Source: AWTP1-13 sp963840445
Lineage (GTDB): Bacteria; Pseudomonadota; Alphaproteobacteria; Rhizobiales; Hyphomicrobiaceae
Direction of reading: 5' to 3'
DNA: 64,000 nt
Assembly (NCBI GenBank): GCA_963840445.1
Contig: CAWIZC010000032.1
Span: 186,001-250,000 of the forward strand
Positions within the stretch are counted from its first letter, which is position 1; each line of letters opens with the position of its first letter. Shown here in pieces: positions 42,122 through 49,324 of the stretch. Below the pieces are notes generated by a model. That model was not told the origin of the DNA. It saw only the letters and a program-made list of their open reading frames with translations, and made no database searches. The position numbers were made by a program, and so were the translations under genes.

Positions 42122-43074
42122 TCATTTCTTGATCAGCTCGAGATCGGTCATGATCGCCTTGTTCTCGGCGTCGATCTTGTCGAGGAAGGACGCCGTAGGC
42201 CTTCTGGTCCAGGAAGGCCACGCGCGTGCCCTGCTTCTGCATCGCGTCCTTGAAGTCGGCCTCCGACGTCGATTTCTGGCAGGCCTCCGAGAGCTTGGCG
42301 CGCACGCGAGCCGGCGTGCCCTTCGGCACCATCAGGCCCCGGACCACCTCTGAGACGATGTTGATGCCGAGTTCTTTCAGCGTCGGCACATTGGGCATGT
42401 CGGGGTTGCGCTGTTCGCTGGCGATGGCGATGAACTTGAGCTGGCCGGCCTCCACCTTGCCCTTCTGCGTGAGGTTGGAGTCGGTCAGATCGACGTGGCC
42501 GCCCAGAATGGCGTTCATGCGCGGCGCCAGCCCCTCATAGGACACGTATTTGAACTTGATGCCGGCCGCCTGCTCGATGGAGGCCGAGAAAATGTGGCTG
42601 GTCGACCCTAGTGTAGCGCCGACCGAGATCTCGCCGGGCCGCTTCTTGGCGTCCTCCACCAACCCCTTCCAATCGCTCCATGGCGTCGTGGGGCTAGCCG
42701 TGAGCACGGACGGTGTCGCCGCCACCAGGCAGATCGGCTCGAAATCCTGTGTAGGTGATGTCGGTCAGCCCCGCGTAGTGCACCAGATGAATGTAGTCGT
42801 GCACGGCATAGACTGTGTAGCCGTCCGCGGGCGAGCCTTTGGCCTCGCGTGCACCGACTGTGCCCGACGCGCCGGCGACGTTGGCGATCACCACCCCCTG
42901 GCCAAGATGCTTCTGCAGCAACGGCGCAAGGGGACGGAAGATGTTGTCCGTGTCACCGCCGGCCGCCCACGGCACGATCATCTTGATGGGCCGGTCGGGG
43001 TATTGCGCACTGGCGGGAGCAGCAACAGCCATCGCGCAAATGGTCGCCACCAGCGCCACGATGAGCTTCTTCAC
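42122..43074 (-). pseudogene. tripartite tricarboxylate transporter substrate-binding protein (TctC/Bug family), two frameshifts
   Basis: Start at GTG 43074 with GGAAGGAG 8 bases upstream, then a signal peptide (VKKLIVALVATICAMAVAAPASAQ). The N-terminal part reads 'YPDRPIKMIVPWAAGGDTDNIFRPLAPLLQKHLGQGVVIANVAGASGTVGAREAKGSPADGYT', the classic Bug start. An extra base near 42746 shifts into 'CLVAATPSVLTA…PWSDWKGLVEDAKKRPGEISVGATLGSTSH…', and another near 42193 into the true tail 'SFLDKIDAENKAIMTDLELIKK'. Each is one extra G/C next to another. The permease genes are lost (see the tctA remnant), so this is likely a dead transporter even if the indels are errors. Confidence 0.72.
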
Positions 43075-43241
43075 GATGACTCCTTCCCAGGCTCGCATGC
43101 CGATTTGATTGTCGTGTGGGGGCGAGACTATCGCACGGCCGTTCCGAATGGCAGCCGCTCCAACCATTGCGGCGATGCGATCGGCGTTGCGAGGCCGCAC
43201 CCAGGAAGCATAAACTCCACGCCAAGCCCAGGAGCGACCGC

Positions 43242-44597
43242 GTGCCCACCACCGACCTGCACGGACTTGGCTTATCGACGTCTTCGCCGCATGCAGCGCA
43301 GGCGCTCAATCATGCCATGCTCGGCTACCTGCAGTACCGCGCCGACGGCCCGCACAGGCTTGGGCCCCTGCTCGCCGCCGATCCGGAGTTCGGCCTTGCC
43401 CATGTTCTCAAGGGCTATTTCCAGATGCTGGGGTTCAACGCAGCGAACCTGCCGGGCGCCCGCGATGCGCTGGCAGCTGCCCGGCGCCTGTCCGCGAACG
43501 ACACATGGCGCGAACGGGCGCACGTCAATGCGCTCGAGCGATGGGTCGACGGCGACATCGACGGAACCCTGCGGGTATGGGAGGACATCCTCGATCAGCA
43601 ACCGCTCGATGTGCTGGCGTTCCGCCTGCATCACTTCCAGGCCTTCTGGCACGGCAGGCCCGACCTGATGGTCACGCAGGCCGATGCCGCCTACGAGCGC
43701 TGGAGCCCGGAGCTGGCCGGCTGGCCGTCCCTGCTGGCGTGCCGCTGCTTCGCACACGAGGAGCTCGGCAATTACGCGATCGCCGAAGCTTCCGGGCGCG
43801 AGGCGATCGCGCTCGCACCGGGCGACCTGTGGGCCGCGCATGGTGTCGCGCACGTCATGGAGATGCAGGGACGCCACGACGAAGGCATCGCCTGGCTGGC
43901 CAGCCTGGAACCGAACTGGGAGGGCGGCAACAACCTGGTGCACCACCTGTGGTGGCACCGCGGTCTCTATCATTTCGAGCGCCGGGAGTTCGGCGAGGTG
44001 CTCGCCCTCTACGACCGCCGCTTCCGCGATCTCGCCTCGCAACTCACCCAGGCCAATCCGGACCTCTACATCGACGTGCAGAACGCCGCCTCCATGCTGT
44101 TCCGACTGGAGCGCCAAGGCATCGACGTCGGTGGCCGATGGATCGAGCTGGCCGACAAGGCGGAAGCACGCATCGGCGATTTCCTGTCCGTGTTCACCGT
44201 GCCGCACTGGATGATGGCGCTCGCAGCGGCCAAGCGCTGGGAAGCCGCCGACCGCGCCATCCAGTCGATGCGCGATCACGTCGAGGCCGGCGGCGACAGC
44301 GCCAATGTGGCATTCGTGCGCGACTGCGTGCTGCCGATCAGCGAGGCCATCCTGGCGCGTGCCGAGGGCCATCCGAAACGGGCCTGCGACCTGATGCGGC
44401 CCGCGCTCGACGGCATGCATCGCCTCGGCGGCAGCCATGCCCAGCAGGACGTTCTGGAGCAACTGTTCCTCGATTGTGCAGTCGAGGCGCGGAGCAAAGA
44501 CGACGTGGCGATGCTGATCGATCGGGTGCGACGCCGCCATCCCGTGCCGCCGGAAAAACGCATCGGCTATCGCGCCGCGCTAGCCCTGCTCAACTGA
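43242..44597 (+). CDS. TPR-repeat protein (tetratricopeptide repeat 38-like)
   Basis: 451 residues from GTG 43242 with AGGAG about 8 bases before it. Helical TPR pairs run through the length: 'HVLKGYFQMLGFNAANLPGARDALAAARRL', 'LACRCFAHEELGNYAIAEASGREAIALAPGDLWAAHGVAHVMEMQGRHDEGIAWL', 'HHLWWHRGLYHFERREFGEVLALYDR'. The pattern 'H..AHV.EM.GR…G' is that of TTC38-like proteins. No signal peptide. It is a paralogue of the frameshifted gene at 9170-10496. The next gene (aspartate dehydrogenase) begins 2 bases after its stop. Confidence 0.78.
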   Translation: MPTTDLHGLGLSTSSPHAAQALNHAMLGYLQYRADGPHRLGPLLAADPEFGLAHVLKGYFQMLGFNAANLPGARDALAAARRLSANDTWRERAHVNALERWVDGDIDGTLRVWEDILDQQPLDVLAFRLHHFQAFWHGRPDLMVTQADAAYERWSPELAGWPSLLACRCFAHEELGNYAIAEASGREAIALAPGDLWAAHGVAHVMEMQGRHDEGIAWLASLEPNWEGGNNLVHHLWWHRGLYHFERREFGEVLALYDRRFRDLASQLTQANPDLYIDVQNAASMLFRLERQGIDVGGRWIELADKAEARIGDFLSVFTVPHWMMALAAAKRWEAADRAIQSMRDHVEAGGDSANVAFVRDCVLPISEAILARAEGHPKRACDLMRPALDGMHRLGGSHAQQDVLEQLFLDCAVEARSKDDVAMLIDRVRRRHPVPPEKRIGYRAALALLN

Positions 44598-44598
44598 G

Positions 44599-45420
44599 AT
44601 GGATCACATGGGACCTTTGAAGGTTGCAATCGCCGGCCTCGGTGCGATCGGACTTCCGGTCGCCCGCAGTCTTGATGCCGGCACCGTTCGGGGCCTGACG
44701 TTGGCCGCCATTTCAGTGCGTGACGAGGCCAAGGCCCGCGGCGCCACGGCGCGGTTCAGAGTACAACCTGCAATCGTCGGCCTGGCCGCGCTGGCAGATA
44801 TCGCCGATGTGGTCGTCGAGTGCCTGCCGTCCGCTCAGTTCTCGGCAGTGGCGACGCCGGCCATCGAGCGCGGCCGCATCTTCATGCCGCTGTCGGTGGG
44901 CGCGCTGCTCGACCACATGCCGCTGGTCGATCTGGCGCGCGAGACGGGTGCCCGCATCATCGTGCCGACCGGCGCACTGCTCGGCCTCGATGCGGTGCGC
45001 GCGGCCGCCGAGGGCCGGATCAGCTCGGCCAGGATCGTCACCCGCAAGCCGCCCAGGGGGCTGGCTGGCGCGCCGTTGCTGGTGGAGCGCGGCATCTCCG
45101 TCGATGCCATCAAGGAGCCGCTGCGCGTGTTCGAGGGCTCAGCGCGCGAGGCGATCGCCGGGTTCCCGGCCAACGTCAACGTGGCGGTCGCCCTCTCGCT
45201 CGCCGGCATCGGCCCCGATCAGACGCGCATCGAGATCTGGGCCGACCCCGGCGTCACCCGCAACACCCACACGGTCGTCGTCAAGTCCGACAGCTCGGAC
45301 CTGACCATGACCATCGAGAACATCCCCTCCGAGGAGAACCCGCGCACCGGCCGCATCACGGCGCTGAGCGTGCTGGCCGCACTGCGCCGGCTCACCGCGC
45401 CGCTCGTGATCGGGAGCTGA
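44599..45420 (+). CDS. aspartate dehydrogenase-like (NadX family)
   Basis: 273 residues from ATG 44599 (a second ATG lies 9 bases on). 'KVAIAGLGAIGLPVARSL' is a Rossmann GxGxxG motif. 'IIVPTGALLGLDAVRAAAEG' and 'FPANVNVAVALSLAGIGPDQTRIEIWADPGVTRNTHTVVVKSDSSDL' match the AspDH C-terminal dimer domain, including FPANVNVA. The enzyme interconverts L-aspartate and iminoaspartate/oxaloacetate, for NAD synthesis or aspartate catabolism. The dinucleotide-binding aspartate/arginine region 'ISVRDEAKARGAT' suggests NADP/NAD choice is open. Its last 29 bases overlap the convergent LysR gene. Confidence 0.85.
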   Translation: MDHMGPLKVAIAGLGAIGLPVARSLDAGTVRGLTLAAISVRDEAKARGATARFRVQPAIVGLAALADIADVVVECLPSAQFSAVATPAIERGRIFMPLSVGALLDHMPLVDLARETGARIIVPTGALLGLDAVRAAAEGRISSARIVTRKPPRGLAGAPLLVERGISVDAIKEPLRVFEGSAREAIAGFPANVNVAVALSLAGIGPDQTRIEIWADPGVTRNTHTVVVKSDSSDLTMTIENIPSEENPRTGRITALSVLAALRRLTAPLVIGS

Positions 45421-46381
45421 CTTTGCTGTTGGGCGTGTTTGCGGCGGGCGGCTCGGGCACCGCAACCTTGGCCTCCTCGATCAGCCAGTCGATAAAGGCC
45501 TGCACCTGCGACCGCGCACCGGTCGCCCCCGAGCGGATGATGTAGTAGCCGTGCGCACCGGCGGTCGACTGGCCCAACGGCGCCACCAGCTGACCTGACT
45601 GCAGCAGGTGACCGACCAGCCTGCCGATGCCCATGCCGACACCCTGCCCGCTCACCGCCGCCCCGATGACCTGCTCGTAGGTTCCGAAATGCAGGGCCGC
45701 CGCCGGCTTCAGGTCTGGATGGCCGTGGGTCGCCAGCCACGTGCCCCACTCGAGCCAGGTGCCGACTGCGCCGATCTCGTCCATATAAAGCAGCGTGTGG
45801 TGCCGCAGGTCCTGGATGCCGCGCAACGGCCGTCCCGATATCTCCAGCAGGCTCGGGCTGCACACCGGAAGCAGATCCTCGCCGAACAGGCGAACCGCGC
45901 CCGGCGGCGCCTTGTCGTCCCGGCAGTAGCGCACCGCCACGTCCACCAGGCTGCGTTCCAGGTTGAGCATTTCGTAGGTCGCCGAGATGCGCACGTCGAC
46001 GGATGGATGGCGCGCGGTGAAGGTGCGCAGGCGCGGGATCAGCCAAAGCGAGGCGAAGCCGTTGGTGGTGGTCACCGTCAGTTGCGGAGCCGAGCGCTCC
46101 GTCTTGAGGCCATCGGTGACCTGCTGCAAGCGCTCGAGCAACTCGGCGGCGGCACGCTGCAGCGTGCGCCCATGCTCGGTCAGCACCAGCGTGCGCGGGC
46201 GGCGCTCGAACAGCGTAATGCCCAGATGCTCTTCGAGCGCGCGGATCTGCCGGCTCACCGCCGACTGCGTGATGAACAGCTCCTCCGCCGCCTTCGTGAA
46301 GGACAGGTTGCGGGCGGCCGCCTCGAAGCCTTGGATCAGGTCGAGCGGCGGCAGGTTGAAGCGCTTTCTATGCATTACCAT
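45392..46381 (-). CDS. LysR-family transcriptional regulator (GcvA-like)
   Basis: 329 residues; ATG 46375 is an alternative start (MHRKRFNLPP). The helix-turn-helix is 'LIQGFEAAARNLSFTKAAEELFITQSAVSRQIRALEEHLGITLFERRPR'. The rest is a LysR substrate-binding domain ('LTVTTTNGFASLWLIPRLRTFTARHPSVDVRISATYEM…'). The FTKAAEELFITQSAVSRQIRALE pattern is of the GcvA subgroup. It is divergent from DUF2917 and GNAT genes across 130 bases, where a possible LysR site lies. Its end overlaps the end of the aspartate dehydrogenase gene. Confidence 0.92.
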   Translation of the reverse strand: MVMHRKRFNLPPLDLIQGFEAAARNLSFTKAAEELFITQSAVSRQIRALEEHLGITLFERRPRTLVLTEHGRTLQRAAAELLERLQQVTDGLKTERSAPQLTVTTTNGFASLWLIPRLRTFTARHPSVDVRISATYEMLNLERSLVDVAVRYCRDDKAPPGAVRLFGEDLLPVCSPSLLEISGRPLRGIQDLRHHTLLYMDEIGAVGTWLEWGTWLATHGHPDLKPAAALHFGTYEQVIGAAVSGQGVGMGIGRLVGHLLQSGQLVAPLGQSTAGAHGYYIIRSGATGARSQVQAFIDWLIEEAKVAVPEPPAANTPNSKVSSRSRAAR

Positions 46382-46425
46382 TGCTCATGTATGGACTGAG
46401 AAATGATCGTTTGTGCCTTGCACCA

Positions 46426-46444
46426 ATCCTTCCTATTCAAGGAT
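46426..46444. promoter_or_regulatory. candidate LysR operator between lysR and DUF2917
   Basis: ATCCTT-7-AAGGAT is a perfect 6-base inverted repeat containing a T-N11-A spacing typical of LysR sites. It lies midway in the divergent intergenic region, 45 bases upstream of the regulator start and 68 before the DUF2917 start. Confidence 0.5.
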
Positions 46445-46511
46445 CTACGTTGAATTTGACAATGAATCGCGGCGTTTTTCAATGCGCGTCGCGCATGCAT
46501 AGGAGATCGTC

Positions 46512-46799
46512 ATGCAGCAGCCATGGGATTTGCGCCCAATCGGCCTCAGGGCCCGGGGCGTGCATCGCATCGACAACGGCCGGGGTCTCAGCGTCACGGC
46601 CCTGAAGGGCACCGTCTGGATCACCCAGGACCGGGATGTGCGCGACATCATTCTGAGCGCCGGCCAGTCGTTCGTTCTGGATCGCAACGGTGTGGCCCTC
46701 GTGTTTGCCTTCCGCGAGGCCTCCGTGCTGGTCGGACAGCCGGGTCGGGTGACGCCCGCGGGTCACGCCACCGTTGCAAGGCATCATCGGGCCGCCTAA
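46512..46799 (+). CDS. DUF2917 family protein
   Basis: 95 residues. The DUF2917 pattern is 'VHRIDNGRGLSVTALKGTVWITQDRDVRDIILSAGQSFVLDRNGVALVFAFREASVLV', matching 'L.V…G.+WVTQ.GD..D…L..G.….G…V..A…A…+'. Genes of this family lie beside LysR genes in many proteobacteria, as here. Function unknown. 22 bases separate its stop from the GNAT start. Confidence 0.85.
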   Translation: MQQPWDLRPIGLRARGVHRIDNGRGLSVTALKGTVWITQDRDVRDIILSAGQSFVLDRNGVALVFAFREASVLVGQPGRVTPAGHATVARHHRAA

Positions 46800-46821
46800 A
46801 GGCCTGACCGGGGGTTGCCCG

Positions 46822-47412
46822 ATGCTCTACCAGATCCACCGCTATCCGGCCGATCTGATCGACACGGTGGGCTTGCCCGACGGCCAGCGCGTTGTCGTGC
46901 GCCCGGTGCTGCCGCAGGATGAGGCGTTGACCGACGCCTACTTCCGCGACCTGCGTGCGGCATCGCGCTACGACCGCTTTCTCGGGCCGATGCGCACTCT
47001 GCCGGCGGGCCTTGTCGCGCACCTGACGCATATCGACTATAGCAGCCACCTTGCCTTGGTGGCTGAGGTGTTCGTGGATGGCCGCGAGACCGTGATCGCC
47101 GAAGCCCGCTACGCGCGCGGCGAGGATAAGACTTCAGCCGAGTTCGCCGTCTCGGTCGCCGACGCCTGGCAGGGCAAGGGCCTGGCCCGGCTTCTGCTCG
47201 GCAAGATCGGCCGCCACGCCGCCAACGCCGGCGTACGGCGCTTCCATGGTGAGACGCTGGCCAGCAACGAGCGCCTGCTTCGCCTGGCGCGCAGGGCAGG
47301 CTTTGCGGTTCGGCCGAGCCCTGATGTCCCGGGCTTGATGCTGCTCGAGAAGGTGTTGCGGGCTGCCGAAGCCGAACCTGAGAACTCGCACGCTGCGCTG
47401 CCGGCGGCGTAG
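46822..47412 (+). CDS. GNAT family N-acetyltransferase
   Basis: 196 residues from ATG 46822 (MLYQIHRYPADLIDTV). The acetyl-CoA site is 'SVADAWQGKGLARLLLGKIGRHAANAGVRR' with the QGKGLA motif. It is a clear paralogue of the GNAT gene at 2644-3231: both share 'RYPxxLID', 'RPVLPQD…L…YFR…A.SRY.RF', 'HIDYSSHLALVAEVF' and 'GRETVIAEARY'. The acceptor is unknown. Likely co-transcribed with DUF2917 and under the divergent LysR. Confidence 0.88.
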   Translation: MLYQIHRYPADLIDTVGLPDGQRVVVRPVLPQDEALTDAYFRDLRAASRYDRFLGPMRTLPAGLVAHLTHIDYSSHLALVAEVFVDGRETVIAEARYARGEDKTSAEFAVSVADAWQGKGLARLLLGKIGRHAANAGVRRFHGETLASNERLLRLARRAGFAVRPSPDVPGLMLLEKVLRAAEAEPENSHAALPAA

Positions 47413-47421
47413 GAGCGCCGG

Positions 47422-47607
47422 TTATCTACCGGCCCTGCGGTCGCGCCACGCACCAAGCAGACGTGCAAAGGCAATCATTACGGCACTCAACAAACCGAGG
47501 GCGGCGGCCAGCAGCCCGAAGAACACCAACACCGGCGCGAATGCCCACACGGCGAGCGCCGCGCAGATGATGGCGGTGCCGATGAGCCAGGTCCGCAGCA
47601 TGCTCAT
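47422..47607 (-). CDS. small membrane protein, 61 residues
   Basis: Start ATG 47607 (MSMLRTWLIGTAIICAAL). Two membrane helices (LIGTAIICAALAVWAFAPVLVF and LLAAALGLLSAVMIAFARLL) and a basic tail. The start overlaps the stop of the next upstream gene (ATGA at 47604-47607), so they are co-translated. No family recognised. Confidence 0.6.
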   Translation of the reverse strand: MSMLRTWLIGTAIICAALAVWAFAPVLVFFGLLAAALGLLSAVMIAFARLLGAWRDRRAGR

Positions 47608-47867
47608 AGCTCGCGCCGGGCCCACCAATACCCGATCCCGGCCCAAACCAGGCCAACGGCAAACTGGGCAACCACCACCCCGGCCGATGCGCGCCGTACG
47701 TCGAGGGCCGGCGCCCAGCCGAACCGCACCGCCGCATACAGCAGCAGCCATCCGCTCAGCGCTGCAGCGAACGCCGCCACGGGCAGCTTCTGCCACTGGC
47801 TGGCGCTGCTGCCCATCCACAGGGCGACGAGTGCCACTGCCGGATTCAACACCGCCGTCAGCAGCAC
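47604..47867 (-). CDS. small membrane protein, about 87 residues
   Basis: Start is uncertain: GTG 47867 gives 87 residues, and the frame stays open further (…PLIEPVALKA). Two to three membrane helices: 'LTAVLNPAVALVALWMG', 'LPVAAFAAALSGWLLLYAAVRF', 'GVVVAQFAVGLVWAGIGYWWA'. The end overlaps the start of the next small membrane protein. No family recognised. Both sit between the GNAT gene and chorismate mutase. Confidence 0.55.
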   Translation of the reverse strand: MLLTAVLNPAVALVALWMGSSASQWQKLPVAAFAAALSGWLLLYAAVRFGWAPALDVRRASAGVVVAQFAVGLVWAGIGYWWARREL

Positions 47868-47939
47868 GGCCTTGAGAGCGACGGGCTCGATAAGTGGAAT
47901 GGTCGACCTCTTCGCCTGCGGATACCAATCTCGGCGCGA

Positions 47940-48260
47940 CTAGCGCGACTTGCCTTCCAGATCGCCGCGTAGCTTCTCTTCCTCGTACTGGATGAACCAG
48001 CCGATCATCTGCCGCCACAGCGCCTCGCACAGGTCGGGCGGCACGCCCTTATCGGCGGCGCGCGCCCGCACCTTGTCGATCACCTGCTGGTTGCGCCAGG
48101 GCACGCTTGCCTCCTGCTGGAGGCCAAGCTTGATCTGCCAGGCGCGCTCCACGTAGCCGAAGCGCTCGGCAATCAGGTCGACGAGGCCGTTGTCGATGCG
48201 GTCGATCTCGACACGCACCTGCGACAGGTCGGCACAGTCCTGGGGCTTGCGTACGGGCAT
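47940..48260 (-). CDS. chorismate mutase (AroQ type)
   Basis: 106 residues. AroQ-fold helices: 'VRVEIDRIDNGLVDLIAERFGYVERAWQIK' (Arg, Asp-x-x-Asp region), then 'ASVPWRNQQVIDKVRARAADKGVPPDLCEALWRQMIGWFIQYEEEKL'. Conserved residues (R/D at the N-terminus, K in helix H1, E/Q at the C-terminus) are in place. It converts chorismate to prephenate for Phe/Tyr synthesis. Length fits a monofunctional AroQ. Confidence 0.88.
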   Translation of the reverse strand: MPVRKPQDCADLSQVRVEIDRIDNGLVDLIAERFGYVERAWQIKLGLQQEASVPWRNQQVIDKVRARAADKGVPPDLCEALWRQMIGWFIQYEEEKLRGDLEGKSR

Positions 48261-48302
48261 GGGTCTAACCGGGCTTCGTCGGTGAATCAGGGCGGCCCGG
48301 GA

Positions 48303-49055
48303 TTACGCCCTCACTTCACCCTTGGCAATACCCTTAGGCGTGGGCGGCCGCCCCAGGGGCGCAGTGCAGATACTCGGCAGGTTCTGGATCTTCCCCTCCG
48401 CCTGCAGCTTCTTGATCTCGGCGCACTTGGCGGCGATCTGCTCGACCGTCGGCGGCACGATCTTGGGCACCGTCATCAGTCGCGTCTTCATCTGCGCATA
48501 GAGCGCCGGCCGCTGCTGCTTGAAGCGCTCGAGCTCCGGCACCGGCCAGTCGGTCGCAACAACGCCCACCAGCACCACCCGCGAGAAGGCGGCCTGCGTA
48601 GCGCCAAGCGGAACCAGCCTGAGAAAGCCGACATTGATGACCTCGCCCGACTGCACGGCGAAGTTGGCATAGCTCTTTCTGAACTGTCCGCCGCCCATCG
48701 GCTCGCTCAGCACGAGATGCGCTCCGTTCGGCCGCATGCAGAGATAGCTGACGACATGATACTCGCCGGGATCGAGCGCCAGCTCGGCAACGGTCGCCTC
48801 GCCAGCCTTCTGCACGATGCGCGCCGTGTGAAGCAGACGAAAGGCGTCATTCTCGCGCACGCCGATGCCGGCTGTCAGCACCGTGCACTGCGGGTCGGCA
48901 GCGCCAAGCTTGATCAGCGCGACGGCCTTCTTGTCCTGGGCGAGCGCGGCCGTGGATACCAGCTCATCGCTGACGCGCGAGGTGCCGGTGGCGGCGCAGC
49001 CCGCGATCAGAAGTACCAAGCCGAGAACGGCCGCACGACCGAGAGCACTCAACAT
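48303..49055 (-). CDS. lipoprotein of unknown function
   Basis: 250 residues from ATG 49055 (MLSALGRAAVLGLVLLIAGCAATG); an ATG 15 bases upstream is also possible. A lipobox 'LIAGC' gives a lipid-anchored N-terminal Cys. The mature part is mostly beta-rich: 'VALIKLGAADPQCTVLTAGIGVREND', 'ALDPGEYHVVSYLCMRPNGA', 'VNVGFLRLVPLG'. The C-terminal 70 residues are Lys/Pro-rich helical sequence ('VEQIAAKCAEIKKLQAEGK'). I do not recognise the family. It ends 43 bases from chorismate mutase on the same strand. Confidence 0.68.
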   Translation of the reverse strand: MLSALGRAAVLGLVLLIAGCAATGTSRVSDELVSTAALAQDKKAVALIKLGAADPQCTVLTAGIGVRENDAFRLLHTARIVQKAGEATVAELALDPGEYHVVSYLCMRPNGAHLVLSEPMGGGQFRKSYANFAVQSGEVINVGFLRLVPLGATQAAFSRVVLVGVVATDWPVPELERFKQQRPALYAQMKTRLMTVPKIVPPTVEQIAAKCAEIKKLQAEGKIQNLPSICTAPLGRPPTPKGIAKGEVRA

Positions 49056-49094
49056 CACAAAGCATCCCAAGCGACCATCAATCTGGCCGAGAGG

Positions 49095-49172
49095 CTAGTG
49101 TCCCAATTCCGAAGTTCGCCGATGCCCGCGGCTAGGCTCTGGAGCGAACTTCGGAATCGCAAGGGACACTAG
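49095..49172. repeat. large inverted repeat 1
   Basis: CTAGTGTCCC/GGGACACTAG and, inside them, ATTCCGAAGTTCGC/GCGAACTTCGGAAT are perfect complements around about 24 bases. Only a short unpaired spacer separates outer and inner arms. It is a palindromic intergenic element, likely a family of short mobile repeats. Confidence 0.75.
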
Positions 49173-49185
49173 GATCACAGGTTTT

Positions 49186-49260
49186 CTAGTGTGATTCAGA
49201 TCGAGAAGTTCGCCCAGAGGTTGCCGCGAATGCCGACGAATTTCTCGATCATCACACTAG
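49186..49260. repeat. large inverted repeat 2, same design as repeat 1
   Basis: CTAGTGTGAT/ATCACACTAG are perfect complements and GATCGAGAAGTTCG/CGAATTTCTCGATC pair with one mismatch. It shares CTAGTGT at the tip and AAGTTCG inside with repeat 1, 13 bases away. Both lie between the lipoprotein and gatA. Confidence 0.75.
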
Positions 49261-49324
49261 ATCAATGCCGAGGCGCGCAACAGCGTCTTGACACGAGCTT
49301 TCGACTGCTCGATCGAGCACCCGC

